From the NCBI GenBank assembly GCA_947498155.1, contig CANMJD010000008.1, forward strand, positions 83,179 through 147,178: a stretch of DNA of 64,000 nt, read 5' to 3'. The position numbers and the translations under genes were made by a program. Positions 43,441-52,504 of this stretch are shown piece after piece (positions within the stretch are counted from its first letter, which is position 1; each line of letters starts with the position of its first letter). Below the pieces are notes generated by a model. It did no database searches, had not been told where the DNA came from, and worked only from the letters and a program-made list of their open reading frames with translations. The stretch comes from an uncultured Pseudoruegeria sp. (GTDB lineage Bacteria > Pseudomonadota > Alphaproteobacteria > Rhodobacterales > Rhodobacteraceae).

Positions 43441-45967
43441 TGATGATACGGCCCGGTACAACGATCAGCTTTTTCGGCTGACCCCCGGCCAGCGCCTTTT
43501 GCACAGCATCCTGCGCCAAGGCCAGTTTTTCAATCTCTTCTTTTGAACTATCCGCAGGCACCTGCAATTCGGCGCGGCGTTTGCCGTTGATCTGGATCGG
43601 CATGGTGATGGACTCCTCCACCAACATTGATTCATCGGCTGCAGGCCAATCCGCCTGCGTAATCAGACCTTGCCCGCCTTGCTGTGCCCAGATGTCTTCG
43701 GCCAAATGCGGTGTGAAGGGGCTCATCAATTGGGCCAGCGTTTTGATCGCTTCTTGTTGGGCGGCTTTACCGGCCTTGGATTTGTTCAGCGCGGCGGTAA
43801 AGCCATAAAGCTTTGCGATGGCCGCATTAAAGCCAAAGCTTTCAATGTCCTGTGTGATTCCCTGAATTGCCTTATGCAGTGCACGCAGCAATTCATCATC
43901 GCCCTGACCTTTGGCCGCCGCATCCATCTGGCTGATCTTATCCGACAAGTTCCAGACGCGGTTCAGGTGCTTAAAGGCGGCTTCGGCACCGGAGGCCGTC
44001 CATTCTACATCCCGCTCAGGGGGGGAATCAGACAGTACGAACCAACGGGCGGTATCCGCGCCAAAGGCAGAAATGATGCTGACCGGATCAACCACGTTTT
44101 TCTTGGATTTCGACATTTTCGCCGAGGGGATGATTTCCACCGCTTCGCCGGTGGCGATCAGTTTGCCGTTCTCAACCTCTTCGGGGAGGTGATAAACAGG
44201 GCGGTCTTTGTCATCGCGGGTCTGGTAAATCTCGTGGGTGACCATGCCTTGGGTAAACAGCGCGTCAAAGGGTTCAATCGCTTTATCCGGCAGGTGGCCG
44301 CAGATATTCATCGCGCGGGCAAAGAACCGCGAATACAGCAGGTGCAGAATCGCGTGTTCGATCCCGCCGATATATTGGTCGACATTCATCCAGTACTCGG
44401 CATCCGCCAGATTGGTCGGCGTGTCGGCATTCGGAGAAGTGAACCGCGCATAATACCAAGACGAATCCACAAAGGTATCCATCGTGTCTGTTTCACGTTT
44501 GGCCGCAGCCCCACACGACGGGCATTCGCAATCGCGCCACGTCGGGTGTCGATCCAGCGGATTGCCCGGTTTGTCAAAACTGACGTCATCCGGCAGACGA
44601 ATCGGCAAGTTTTCTTTCTTTTCCGGCACCACACCACAGGTGTCGCAATGCACCACCGGAATCGGACAGCCCCAATAGCGCTGACGCGACAAGCCCCAGT
44701 CGCGCAGGCGGTATTTGGTGACACCGGTGCCCCAGCCCGCCTTTTCTGCGAAATCGACGGTTGTGTTGATGGCCTCTTCGCCGGTGGCGATGTCCAGACC
44801 GGCAAAATGATCCACCCAGCGTACAGATTCGGTTTTGGCGGGGACCAGCGCTTCGTCGCCAACAGGCGTTTCATCGTCCAACATATAAAAAGCGTTTGTG
44901 ACCGGCAGATCGTATTTGCGGCAGAAATCCAGATCGCGCTGATCATGGGCCGGACAGGCAAAAACAGCACCCGTGCCATAATCCATCAGGATGAAATTAG
45001 CGATCCAGACCGGCAGTTCCCAATTCGAATCCAATGGGTGTTTTACCTTGATGCCCGTATCATAGCCCAGCTTTGGCGCGGTCTCGATGGCTTCTGCCGT
45101 GGTGCCGCCTTTGCGACATTCCGCAACGAAAGCCGCGATCTCGGCGTTTTCGGACTCTAGCTGTTTGGCAATCGGATGATCGGGTGAAATGCCAACAAAG
45201 GACGCGCCCTTCAGGGTGTCGGGGCGGGTTGTATAGACGTCGATGGCGTCGCCGCCGTCTGTGCGTTCAAAGGAAAACTGCAAACCACGGGATTTACCGA
45301 TCCAGTTTTCCTGCATCAGGCGGACTTTGGCGGGCCAATTGTCCAATGTATCCAGCGCATTCAGCAATTCTTCGGAATAATCGCTGATCTTAAAGAACCA
45401 TTGCGTCAACTCGCGCCGTTCGACCAAAGCACCAGAACGCCAGCCGCGTCCGGCCTCGACCTGTTCATTGGCCAGAACCGTCATGTCGACCGGATCCCAG
45501 TTGACCACGGCATTTTTGCGGTACACCAGACCTTTATCCATAAAGTCGATGAACATGCTTTGCTGCTGGCCGTAATATTCCGGGTCACAAGTGGCGAATT
45601 CACGGGACCAGTCAATCGACAGGCCCAGCGGTTTCATCTGGTCGCGCATGGTGGCGATATTGTCATAGGTCCAAGTCTTGGGATGTCCACCAATGGCCAT
45701 CGCCGCATTCTCGGCTGGCATTCCGAACGCATCCCAGCCCATCGGGTGCAAGACCGAAAACCCGCAAGAGGCTTTATACCGGGCAACCACATCTCCCATC
45801 GTATAATTGCGCACATGGCCCATGTGGATTCGACCCGAGGGGTAGGGGAACATCTCAAGGACATAGTATTTCTGTTTGGCGTCATCACGGGTGGCTTTAA
45901 AGACGTCAGCCTGATTCCAGGCGGCTTGCCATTTGGATTCGATTTCAGAAGCGGAATAGCGGGACAT
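43427..45967 (-). CDS. leuS: Leucyl-tRNA synthetase
   Basis: 846 residues of a class I synthetase. The HIGH-type motif [16 protein letters not shown] is near residue 41 and the KMSKS motif [12 protein letters not shown] near 620. Between them lie a CP1 editing domain and a zinc-like insertion ([11 protein letters not shown] and [11 protein letters not shown]). The C-terminal domain ([17 protein letters not shown] onward) is complete. AAAGGA precedes the start. It is the first of the leuS-lptE-holA-GST run. Confidence 0.98.
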   Translation of the reverse strand: MSRYSASEIESKWQAAWNQADVFKATRDDAKQKYYVLEMFPYPSGRIHMGHVRNYTMGDVVARYKASCGFSVLHPMGWDAFGMPAENAAMAIGGHPKTWTYDNIATMRDQMKPLGLSIDWSREFATCDPEYYGQQQSMFIDFMDKGLVYRKNAVVNWDPVDMTVLANEQVEAGRGWRSGALVERRELTQWFFKISDYSEELLNALDTLDNWPAKVRLMQENWIGKSRGLQFSFERTDGGDAIDVYTTRPDTLKGASFVGISPDHPIAKQLESENAEIAAFVAECRKGGTTAEAIETAPKLGYDTGIKVKHPLDSNWELPVWIANFILMDYGTGAVFACPAHDQRDLDFCRKYDLPVTNAFYMLDDETPVGDEALVPAKTESVRWVDHFAGLDIATGEEAINTTVDFAEKAGWGTGVTKYRLRDWGLSRQRYWGCPIPVVHCDTCGVVPEKKENLPIRLPDDVSFDKPGNPLDRHPTWRDCECPSCGAAAKRETDTMDTFVDSSWYYARFTSPNADTPTNLADAEYWMNVDQYIGGIEHAILHLLYSRFFARAMNICGHLPDKAIEPFDALFTQGMVTHEIYQTRDDKDRPVYHLPEEVENGKLIATGEAVEIIPSAKMSKSKKNVVDPVSIISAFGADTARWFVLSDSPPERDVEWTASGAEAAFKHLNRVWNLSDKISQMDAAAKGQGDDELLRALHKAIQGITQDIESFGFNAAIAKLYGFTAALNKSKAGKAAQQEAIKTLAQLMSPFTPHLAEDIWAQQGGQGLITQADWPAADESMLVEESITMPIQINGKRRAELQVPADSSKEEIEKLALAQDAVQKALAGGQPKKLIVVPGRIINVVI

Positions 45968-45986
45968 GTGAGTCGGTCCTTTAAGT

Positions 45987-46013
45987 GAAAACGCCGGGCA
46001 GTGGGCCCGGCGT
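45987..46013 (-). terminator. Intrinsic terminator of the DUF3576 gene
   Basis: ACGCCGGGC (45991-45999) and GCCCGGCGT (46005-46013) form a perfect 9-bp stem with a 5-base loop, followed on the minus strand by TTTC. It separates the DUF3576 gene from leuS. Confidence 0.8.
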
Positions 46014-46040
46014 GGTCATAATAACTGTTAACGCTGAGGT

Positions 46041-46517
46041 CTAGAGGTTGGCATCAGCTTGGCGCAGCTGACGCGCCCGGGTCAGAATCGCATCTTCGAC
46101 CGCGCGCACAGCGTCGGCAGAGGCGGGGCCGGATTGCGTGTAAAGCGCCACATTCAAAGAGCGGGCATCAAGGGCAGGATCTTGTACATATACAGTGGCA
46201 CGATAAGAGCGCCCGCCGCCGGGTGGTGTGCCGTATCCGGTAACAAGGACGCCCGAGAAGGGATCAGCCGCCTGAATCGGCAGGAAATTCAAAACATCCA
46301 GAGACGCATTCCAGATATATTTGTTTACTTCCAAGGTGATATTAGGGTCTTCGACATTACCGAAAATATCCCAGATGCTTTCACCTTCATCATTGGTCCC
46401 GATCGACTCGGTTGGGCTTTTGTAATAATCGTCCGGATTACGGGAGGCATCGCAGCCTACAACAACCAGAACACTGCTGATTGCCATGCACATTGTCAGA
46501 ATCCGCTGGAATACCAT
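46041..46517 (-). CDS. DUF3576 domain lipoprotein
   Basis: 158 residues from the ATG at 46517; upstream in-frame codons would place residues before a clean lipoprotein signal. The signal (MVFQRILTMCMAISSVLVVVGC) ends in a lipobox-like VVGC. The mature part has ESIWDIFGNVEDPN and LEVNKYIWNASLDVLNFLPIQAADPFSG, features of DUF3576, an alphaproteobacterial family of small outer-membrane or periplasmic lipoproteins. The function is unknown. A terminator isolates it from leuS. Confidence 0.85.
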   Translation of the reverse strand: MVFQRILTMCMAISSVLVVVGCDASRNPDDYYKSPTESIGTNDEGESIWDIFGNVEDPNITLEVNKYIWNASLDVLNFLPIQAADPFSGVLVTGYGTPPGGGRSYRATVYVQDPALDARSLNVALYTQSGPASADAVRAVEDAILTRARQLRQADANL

Positions 46518-46653
46518 GTAATCGCCCCAAACCTCTTTTCTTGTTCTAGTACCTAACCCCCCCGACGCGGGCAAGTTTTTTCCTTTAATGGGCCTAATCC
46601 CTATTCAACACGGTATAAACCAAAGGTCGCCAAAATATGTGTGACATAGCTGC

Positions 46654-46667
46654 ACCATGATTATGGT
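46654..46667. promoter_or_regulatory. Small inverted repeat in the porin upstream region
   Basis: ACCAT-GATT-ATGGT lies about 120 bases before the porin ATG. It may be an operator or a leader hairpin of the porin mRNA. No clear -35/-10 pair was identified in 46575-46787. Confidence 0.3.
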
Positions 46668-46787
46668 CAAACGCGGTTGGAACAATGCTTGGCTTGCAAG
46701 ACCGCAGTGAAAGAGCGAAAGAGTACGCCATACCCAGCTTGGATTGACCCGAGTTGGGGCGGACCTTTTAAAAAACGAGGGAAAACG

Positions 46788-47795
46788 ATGAAAAAGGTAA
46801 TTCTTGCTACGACCGCGCTCGTTGCATCTGTTGGCTTCGCACAAGCTGACGTAACAATCGGTGGCGACGGCCGCATGGGTATCGTCTATGACGGTAACGA
46901 TTATGGCTACACAAGCCGTATCCGTATCTCTTTCACCGCTTCCGGTGAAACAGATGGCGGCTTGGCATTCGGTGGTTCGATCCGTGCCGACAATGCTGGT
47001 GGCGGCGCTTCCGGTACAGCCGGTTCCGTATTCATCTCCGGCGACTTCGGCAAACTGTCCATGGGTGACGTTGACTCCGGTGCTAAAGCTGCTGTTGGCA
47101 ACATCTCCGGCGTTGGCCTGACAGGTCTCGGCGACTACCACGAGCTGCAGTACCTGCTGTCTGCTTCTGAAAACGAGTCCGGTAACTCCGAGATCTCCGC
47201 TTCTGTTCGCCCTGCTGTTCTGTATGAATATTCCACAGGTGCATTCAGCTTCTTCCTGGGTACGTCTAACCCAACCAACCAAAGCGTGACTGGTGACGTA
47301 GAGACCAATGGTCTTACTGTAACACAAACAGTTGTAGCACTGGACATCTCTAATTCCTTCTCCGTCGGTGCTTCTTACGCTGGTGACAACTGGAATGTAG
47401 CTGCTGGTTACGAAACTCTGGATGGTACATCTGCTACTGCAGTTACCGACATCCTTACTGGTGTAACCACAACAACCGTGACCGATCTTGACGGTGACTC
47501 TTGGTACATCGGTGGTGACGTTTCCTTTGGCGACGCAACTCTGAAAGCCAACTACGGTGCCGGCGATCTGATCGACAACCAGTACGGCGTGTCTATCGAT
47601 TACACATTCGACGCAACCACTCTGACAGCTTTCTACTCCCAACGTGAACTGGGTTCCCGTTTGGGTGGTGGATCCACTGATCGCTGGGGTGTTGGCGCTT
47701 CCTACGACCTGGGCGGCGGTGCTTCCCTGGTTGGTGGTGTTGCTTCCCTCGATGGCGACGAGCAAGCCGACTTCGGTATCAAATTCAACTTCTAA
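46788..47795 (+). CDS. Gram-negative porin
   Basis: 335 residues from the ATG at 46788, with GAGGG seven bases before it and a signal peptide (MKKVILATTALVASVGFAQA). The mature protein begins DVTIGGDGRMGIVYDG and shows alternating beta-strand patterns throughout, ending in IKFNF with the terminal aromatic residue needed for outer-membrane assembly. It is like the trimeric 16-strand porins of Rhodobacter. Codon use is sharply restricted (GGT/GGC, GCT, TCC, GTT), unlike its neighbours, as expected for a very abundant protein. A long intrinsic terminator follows. Confidence 0.94.
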   Translation: MKKVILATTALVASVGFAQADVTIGGDGRMGIVYDGNDYGYTSRIRISFTASGETDGGLAFGGSIRADNAGGGASGTAGSVFISGDFGKLSMGDVDSGAKAAVGNISGVGLTGLGDYHELQYLLSASENESGNSEISASVRPAVLYEYSTGAFSFFLGTSNPTNQSVTGDVETNGLTVTQTVVALDISNSFSVGASYAGDNWNVAAGYETLDGTSATAVTDILTGVTTTTVTDLDGDSWYIGGDVSFGDATLKANYGAGDLIDNQYGVSIDYTFDATTLTAFYSQRELGSRLGGGSTDRWGVGASYDLGGGASLVGGVASLDGDEQADFGIKFNF

Positions 47796-47819
47796 TCCAA
47801 CCGGATTATATGTTGACGG

Positions 47820-47852
47820 AAGAGCGGGCCTTGGCCCGCTCTTTTCTTTTTG
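47820..47852 (+). terminator. Strong intrinsic terminator of the porin gene
   Basis: AAGAGCGGGCC (47820-47830) and GGCCCGCTCTT (47833-47843) form a perfect 11-bp stem with a 2-base TT spacer, so the innermost pairs must open. It is followed by TTCTTTTTG. It is among the strongest terminators in the window. Confidence 0.95.
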
Positions 47853-47899
47853 GGCCCTATAGTGTTGAACTCTGATTGAAGTTCAGGAGCCTATCAAAC

Positions 47900-48553
47900 A
47901 TGTCCCTTTCCGAAATCCAAAGCCGTATCCATTCCGAAGAAAAACGTGCCAATCGCCCCGAAGGCAGCACGCAGTTGATTGCGGTGTCAAAGATTCAGCC
48001 GATTGATCGGGTTATTTCCGTTCTCGAAGAAGGGCACCGTCTGTTCGGGGAAAACCGGGTTCAGGAAGCGGCGGGTAAATGGCCCGAGCTTAAGGACCGC
48101 TTCGAAAATGTATCTGTTCATCTCCTTGGGCCGCTTCAATCCAATAAAGTTCGGCAGGCCTTTGGCCTGTTTGATGCCATCCATTCCGTAGACCGCCCAA
48201 AACTTGCCACGACAATCGCGCGCATCGCCCAAGAAGAAGGCCATTGTCCCGAGGTGTTTTTGCAGATTAACACCGGCGAAGAGCCTCAAAAGGCGGGGGT
48301 GCTTCCCGCACGGGCAGATAATTTCATCAATGAATGCAAAGCGCTGGACCTGCCGGTCGCTGGATTGATGTGCATCCCCCCCGCCGATGAAGAACCTTCG
48401 CTGCACTTTATGCTGCTGCGCAAAATCGCAGAACGCAACGGGATATCCGGCCTGTCCATGGGGATGAGCGGTGATTTTGAACGCGCTGTGGCCCTTGGCG
48501 CCACCCATGTCCGCGTTGGTTCGGCCATTTTTGGCGTACGGCAATATGACTAG
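47900..48553 (+). CDS. YggS family PLP-binding protein
   Basis: 217 residues from the ATG at 47900, preceded by AGGAG; an in-frame TTG at 47876 is less likely. It is a single-domain fold-type III PLP protein. The PLP lysine is in LIAVSKIQP (about residue 31), GENRVQEA follows, and the phosphate loop GMSGDFERAVALGATHVRVGSAIFG closes the protein. YggS/PLPBP proteins keep PLP levels in balance and have no known enzyme reaction. Its stop abuts that of the convergent UbiH-type gene. Confidence 0.94.
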   Translation: MSLSEIQSRIHSEEKRANRPEGSTQLIAVSKIQPIDRVISVLEEGHRLFGENRVQEAAGKWPELKDRFENVSVHLLGPLQSNKVRQAFGLFDAIHSVDRPKLATTIARIAQEEGHCPEVFLQINTGEEPQKAGVLPARADNFINECKALDLPVAGLMCIPPADEEPSLHFMLLRKIAERNGISGLSMGMSGDFERAVALGATHVRVGSAIFGVRQYD

Positions 48554-49777
48554 TTAAATCTGGCGGCCCTGCATCAATTTGGGCAGATCACCGGTCAAGC
48601 CTGCCGCTTCGCGCATGAAACGTCGGCGCGCGGCGGGAAACGCATTCACCGCGCCGATCCCTAAATCACGTCCCAATCGCAGAATTGGGTTATCGTTTGA
48701 AAACAGTCGGTTGAACGTGTCCGTCGCCAAGGCGAGCGTCGTCGTATCAAAGCGGCGCCATCCTTGATATCGGGCCAGAACCGCGTCTGATCCGATCTCT
48801 TCACCGCGTCGCTGCGCCTCTATCACCACTTCAGCAAGGGCCGCTACATCGCGCAGGCCAAGGTTCAAACCCTGTCCGGCTATGGGATGAACCCCATGGG
48901 CCGCATCCCCCAGCAGCGCCACGCGCGGAGCGATAAAGGCCTCTGCCAAAGAGAGGGTGAGTGGATAGGTAAATCGCGGTCCCGCCAATGAAATCTCGCC
49001 GAGAAAATCTCCGAAACGGGGGCGCAGGGCGGCAAGATACCCCTCATCGTCCAGCGCCTGAATGGCGGTGGCTGCCGCTGTTTCTTCGCTCCAGACAATA
49101 GAGGAACGATTGCCCGGAAGCGGCAGAATCGCCAGCGGTCCAGCGGGCATAAAGAACTGATGCGCAATGCCCAAATGGGGTTTCTCATGGGCGATTGCGC
49201 TAACAAGAGCAGTTTGGTGATAGTCCGTCCCCTGCCGTTTTAAACCAGCGCGGCGCGCTGTTTCGCTGCCCCTGCCATCGCTGCCGACCAAAAGCGACGC
49301 CGTAATTTCGCGATCATCCGCCAGCTTTGCGGTGATAGCGGCGGGGCCTGCTTCATGGGCGATAACAGCGCTCTGGATTTTGGTGATCTTCGGATGCTCC
49401 CCCATTCGCGCCAGAAAAGCCCGTCGCAGGAATCGATCCTCCAGCATATAGCCCATGGGGCCCTCTTCGAGTTCGGCATGATCGAAATGCAATAGAAACG
49501 GCGAAGCACCCTCGCCCGGACGGCCATCTGTGACCTTGATTTCAAGGATGGGCTGGGCGTGTTCAGCGAGCACGGGCCAGAGCCCGATAGCCGACAAGAG
49601 ACGTTGGCTCGCCAAGGCCAGCGCATAGCTGCGCCCGTCAAAAGCGTCGGATGTCAAAACCTCTTCGGGGGTCGGGTCGACCAATGTCACCGAAAAACCG
49701 GCATCCGCAAGGGCAAGGGCAAGGGCAGGGCCGTTCAGACCGCCCCCTGCAATCAGAATATCTGTGCGCGTTGTCAT
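48554..49777 (-). CDS. UbiH/UbiF/Coq6-type FAD-dependent hydroxylase
   Basis: 407 residues. The FAD motif GGGLNGPALALALADAGFSV (about residues 11-30), the DG motif in VGSDGRGSETAR (about 165), and the second FAD motif LLGDAAHGVHPIAGQGLNLGLRD (about 295) are in order. The family adds hydroxyl groups to the ubiquinone ring. Which ring position this member uses cannot be told; alphaproteobacteria often use few, broad hydroxylases. It diverges from the amidase gene. Confidence 0.92.
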   Translation of the reverse strand: MTTRTDILIAGGGLNGPALALALADAGFSVTLVDPTPEEVLTSDAFDGRSYALALASQRLLSAIGLWPVLAEHAQPILEIKVTDGRPGEGASPFLLHFDHAELEEGPMGYMLEDRFLRRAFLARMGEHPKITKIQSAVIAHEAGPAAITAKLADDREITASLLVGSDGRGSETARRAGLKRQGTDYHQTALVSAIAHEKPHLGIAHQFFMPAGPLAILPLPGNRSSIVWSEETAAATAIQALDDEGYLAALRPRFGDFLGEISLAGPRFTYPLTLSLAEAFIAPRVALLGDAAHGVHPIAGQGLNLGLRDVAALAEVVIEAQRRGEEIGSDAVLARYQGWRRFDTTTLALATDTFNRLFSNDNPILRLGRDLGIGAVNAFPAARRRFMREAAGLTGDLPKLMQGRQI

Positions 49778-49859
49778 GGAGCAAATATGGCGTGAATGCT
49801 GCTATTGTCCATGCGCCTTCTGGCCGCTACGGTTTTTAAAAAGAACCATGGAGGACTTT

Positions 49860-51191
49860 ATGGCAGGGCATTGGCTGACATCATCCGCAACCGATCTGGG
49901 GCGTGGCATTGATACAGGGGAAGTTGATCCCGTTGATCTTGTCGAAACCTATCTATCAGCCATAGAAGCCCACCCGCTGTCACATCGGATTTATGCGCGC
50001 ACCACGGCAAAACGCGCCCGGATCGAGGCCCATGCTGCACGGCAACGGGCGCAAGGTGGCGCGCGGTTGTCGCTGCTGGACGGGGTGCCGGTTTCATGGA
50101 AGGACCTGTTTGATACCGCGGGTGTCGCGACCGAAGCAGGCAGTGCATTGCTAAAGGGCCGACTCCCGAGTGAGGATGCCAAAACCCTGCGGAATGCGAC
50201 CTCTATGGGGCTGATTTGTTTAGGTAAAACCCACATGTCCGAGTTGGCATTTTCCGGGCTTGGCTATAACCCGATCACCGAAACACCCCCCTGTGTTAAT
50301 GATTCCACCGCTGTTTCCGGTGGGTCTTCTTCGGGGGCGGCGGCCTCGGTTGCCTTTGGTTTGGCGGCTGCGGGAATCGGCTCTGATACTGGTGGATCGG
50401 TGCGGATTCCGGCGGCGTGGAACGATCTGGTCGGGTTGAAAACCACCGCTGGCCGACTCTCCCTAGAGGGGGTTGTGCCGCTGTGCGAAAAGATCGACAC
50501 CGTCGGCCCTCTCTGTCGTTCGGTTGAGGATGCCGCCCATGTTTTTGCCGCCCTTGAAGGGCAAAAACCCATTGATTTGGGTGGGGCAGGGGGGGCAAAC
50601 CTACGTCTGGCTGTCTTGGAAACCGTTGCCTTTGAGGGCATTCGCGACGCGCCTGCCAATGCTTTTGATCAAGCGGTCCAGACCTTGCAAAAACGCGGCG
50701 CACAGATCGACAGGATAGAGATTCCGGCTGTGGCAGAAGTCATGCCACTGGCGGCGCATGTTTTTGCCGCCGAAGCCTATGGCATCTGGCGGGATGAAAT
50801 CGAAGCCGCACCTGAAAAAATGTTCCCCGAGATCCTCGCGCGGTTTCGCGGTGGTGCGCTGACATCTGCGGCGGACTATGTGGCCGCATGGCGGTCGATG
50901 GCGCGGCTTCAGGGGGCCTATATGGTGGCGACAGCGGGCTATGATGCGGTGATTTTGCCGAGCTCGCCGATTCTCCCGCCCAATTTGGACAGATTGGCAA
51001 GGGATCACGACTATTATGTCGCTGAAAATCTTTTGGCCCTGCGTAATACGCGCATCGGGAACCTGCTTGGACTGTGTTCATTGACCCTGCCTACCGGCAC
51101 GTCTTCTGCCGGAATGATGCTCATGGGCCATCCAAATGCCGAGGAACGCCTGTTGCGCACCGGATTTGCAGTGGAGGCCGCGCTGACCTAA
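49860..51191 (+). CDS. Amidase (amidase-signature family)
   Basis: 443 residues from the ATG at 49860, with GGAGG five bases before it; an upstream in-frame start at 49764 would overlap the neighbouring gene. The Ser-cisSer-Lys triad is visible: Lys in VSWKDLFDTAG (about residue 79), and the two serines in GGSSSGAAASVAFG and GIGSDTGGSVRIPAAW (about 157-188). These enzymes hydrolyse amides; the substrate is unknown. It is not GatA, because gatB and gatC are absent and the ends differ. Confidence 0.9.
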   Translation: MAGHWLTSSATDLGRGIDTGEVDPVDLVETYLSAIEAHPLSHRIYARTTAKRARIEAHAARQRAQGGARLSLLDGVPVSWKDLFDTAGVATEAGSALLKGRLPSEDAKTLRNATSMGLICLGKTHMSELAFSGLGYNPITETPPCVNDSTAVSGGSSSGAAASVAFGLAAAGIGSDTGGSVRIPAAWNDLVGLKTTAGRLSLEGVVPLCEKIDTVGPLCRSVEDAAHVFAALEGQKPIDLGGAGGANLRLAVLETVAFEGIRDAPANAFDQAVQTLQKRGAQIDRIEIPAVAEVMPLAAHVFAAEAYGIWRDEIEAAPEKMFPEILARFRGGALTSAADYVAAWRSMARLQGAYMVATAGYDAVILPSSPILPPNLDRLARDHDYYVAENLLALRNTRIGNLLGLCSLTLPTGTSSAGMMLMGHPNAEERLLRTGFAVEAALT

Positions 51192-51308
51192 ATGCCACAG
51201 CCCTGCTTGTGATCCGGTCTGATTGGGTCCGTTTTTCTGGACCCTGCGCAAGCGCTTGGTTATCCTTGATGCAAACGGGGCGTTAATGATCCCGATATTG
51301 AGGCTATA

Positions 51309-52490
51309 ATGGTATTTCCCGAGCGGTTTTCGAACCTGCCAGAATACGCGTTTCCGCGTTTGCGGGGGCTTTTGGACGCACATGCGCCCGGAGGTGACCC
51401 GATCGCCATGACAATCGGTGAACCGCAGCATGCGTTTCCCGCTTGGGTTTCGACGATTCTGGCCGCTAATGTCGACGGCTTTGGCAAATATCCCCCCAAT
51501 GATGGCACGCCTGAGCTTTTAAAGCAGATTTCCGGCTGGATTGACCGGCGCTACCGCGTGGTCACCGATCCCGATACGCAGATCATGGCGCTGAATGGGA
51601 CGCGCGAAGGGCTTTATAACGCCGCGATGGCGCTGGGTCCTGAAACCAAAAACGGTCAGCGCCCTGTGGTTTTGATGCCGAATCCCTTTTATCAGGTCTA
51701 CGCTGTGGCATCTTTGGCAATCGGCGCCGAGCCGGTCTATGTGCCTGCCACGTTGGAAACCGGTTTTATGCCGGATTACGCCTCTTTGTCGCCCGAGATT
51801 CTAAACCGGACAACGATTGCCTATATCTGCTCACCGGCTAATCCGCAGGGTGCCTTTGCCGACAAGGCCTATTGGCGCGATCTGATCGCCTTGGCCGAGA
51901 AATATGATTTCCGCATCTTTGCCGATGAATGCTACGCCGAAATCTATCGCACCACGCCGCCCCCCGGGGCGATGGAGGTTGCCGATGAAATCGGGGCCGA
52001 TCCCGAACGCGTGGTGATTTTCCATTCGCTGTCCAAACGCTCCAACCTACCGGGACTTCGGTCCGGTTTTGTTGCGAGTGGCCCCAAAAATATGACAGCT
52101 ATCAAGAAACTGCGCGCCTTCTCCGGCGCCCCACTGCCTTTACCATTGCAGCACGTCGCAGAGCGGGTCTGGTCGGATGAGGCGCATGTGATCGAAAACC
52201 GCGCGGCCTATGCCGAGAAATTCGACATTGCCGATGACATTTTTATGGGCGTGGCGGATTACCTCTCTCCGGCGGCGGGTTTCTTTTTGTGGCTACCGGT
52301 GCCCGATGGAGAGGCCGCAGCCCTGAAGCTTTGGCAAGAGACTGGTGTGCGGGTTTTGCCCGGTGCCTATTTGAGCCGCGATGTTGACGGACAAAATCCG
52401 GGCGCGGGCTACCTTCGGGTGGCTCTGGTTGCCCCAAAAGAAGAAATGCAGCGGGGGCTTTTGCAGCTCCGTGACTGTTTGTATGTGTGA
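51309..52490 (+). CDS. Class I/II aminotransferase, DapC-like
   Basis: 393 residues of fold-type I PLP enzyme. [12 protein letters not shown] and [14 protein letters not shown] are near the N-terminus, [12 protein letters not shown] (about 178) is the substrate and PLP contact, and the PLP lysine is in [17 protein letters not shown] (about 245). The overall pattern matches succinyldiaminopimelate aminotransferases of the lysine and cell-wall pathway, but related enzymes use other amino donors. It lies just before ftsK on the same strand, with the ftsK start 14 bases after its stop. Confidence 0.85.
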   Translation: MVFPERFSNLPEYAFPRLRGLLDAHAPGGDPIAMTIGEPQHAFPAWVSTILAANVDGFGKYPPNDGTPELLKQISGWIDRRYRVVTDPDTQIMALNGTREGLYNAAMALGPETKNGQRPVVLMPNPFYQVYAVASLAIGAEPVYVPATLETGFMPDYASLSPEILNRTTIAYICSPANPQGAFADKAYWRDLIALAEKYDFRIFADECYAEIYRTTPPPGAMEVADEIGADPERVVIFHSLSKRSNLPGLRSGFVASGPKNMTAIKKLRAFSGAPLPLPLQHVAERVWSDEAHVIENRAAYAEKFDIADDIFMGVADYLSPAAGFFLWLPVPDGEAAALKLWQETGVRVLPGAYLSRDVDGQNPGAGYLRVALVAPKEEMQRGLLQLRDCLYV

Positions 52491-52504
52491 GGACGGGTAA
52501 AAAA

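Noticed and set aside
43670..45160. A 496-codon plus-strand frame inside leuS
   Set aside because: It is antisense to a complete leucyl-tRNA synthetase and its His/Arg/Gly-rich peptide resembles typical shadow translations of GC-rich genes.
46605..47765. A 386-codon open frame on the minus strand across the porin gene
   Set aside because: It mirrors the porin gene exactly; the restricted codons of the porin remove stops from the opposite strand. The peptide is Cys/Val/Thr-rich without family resemblance.
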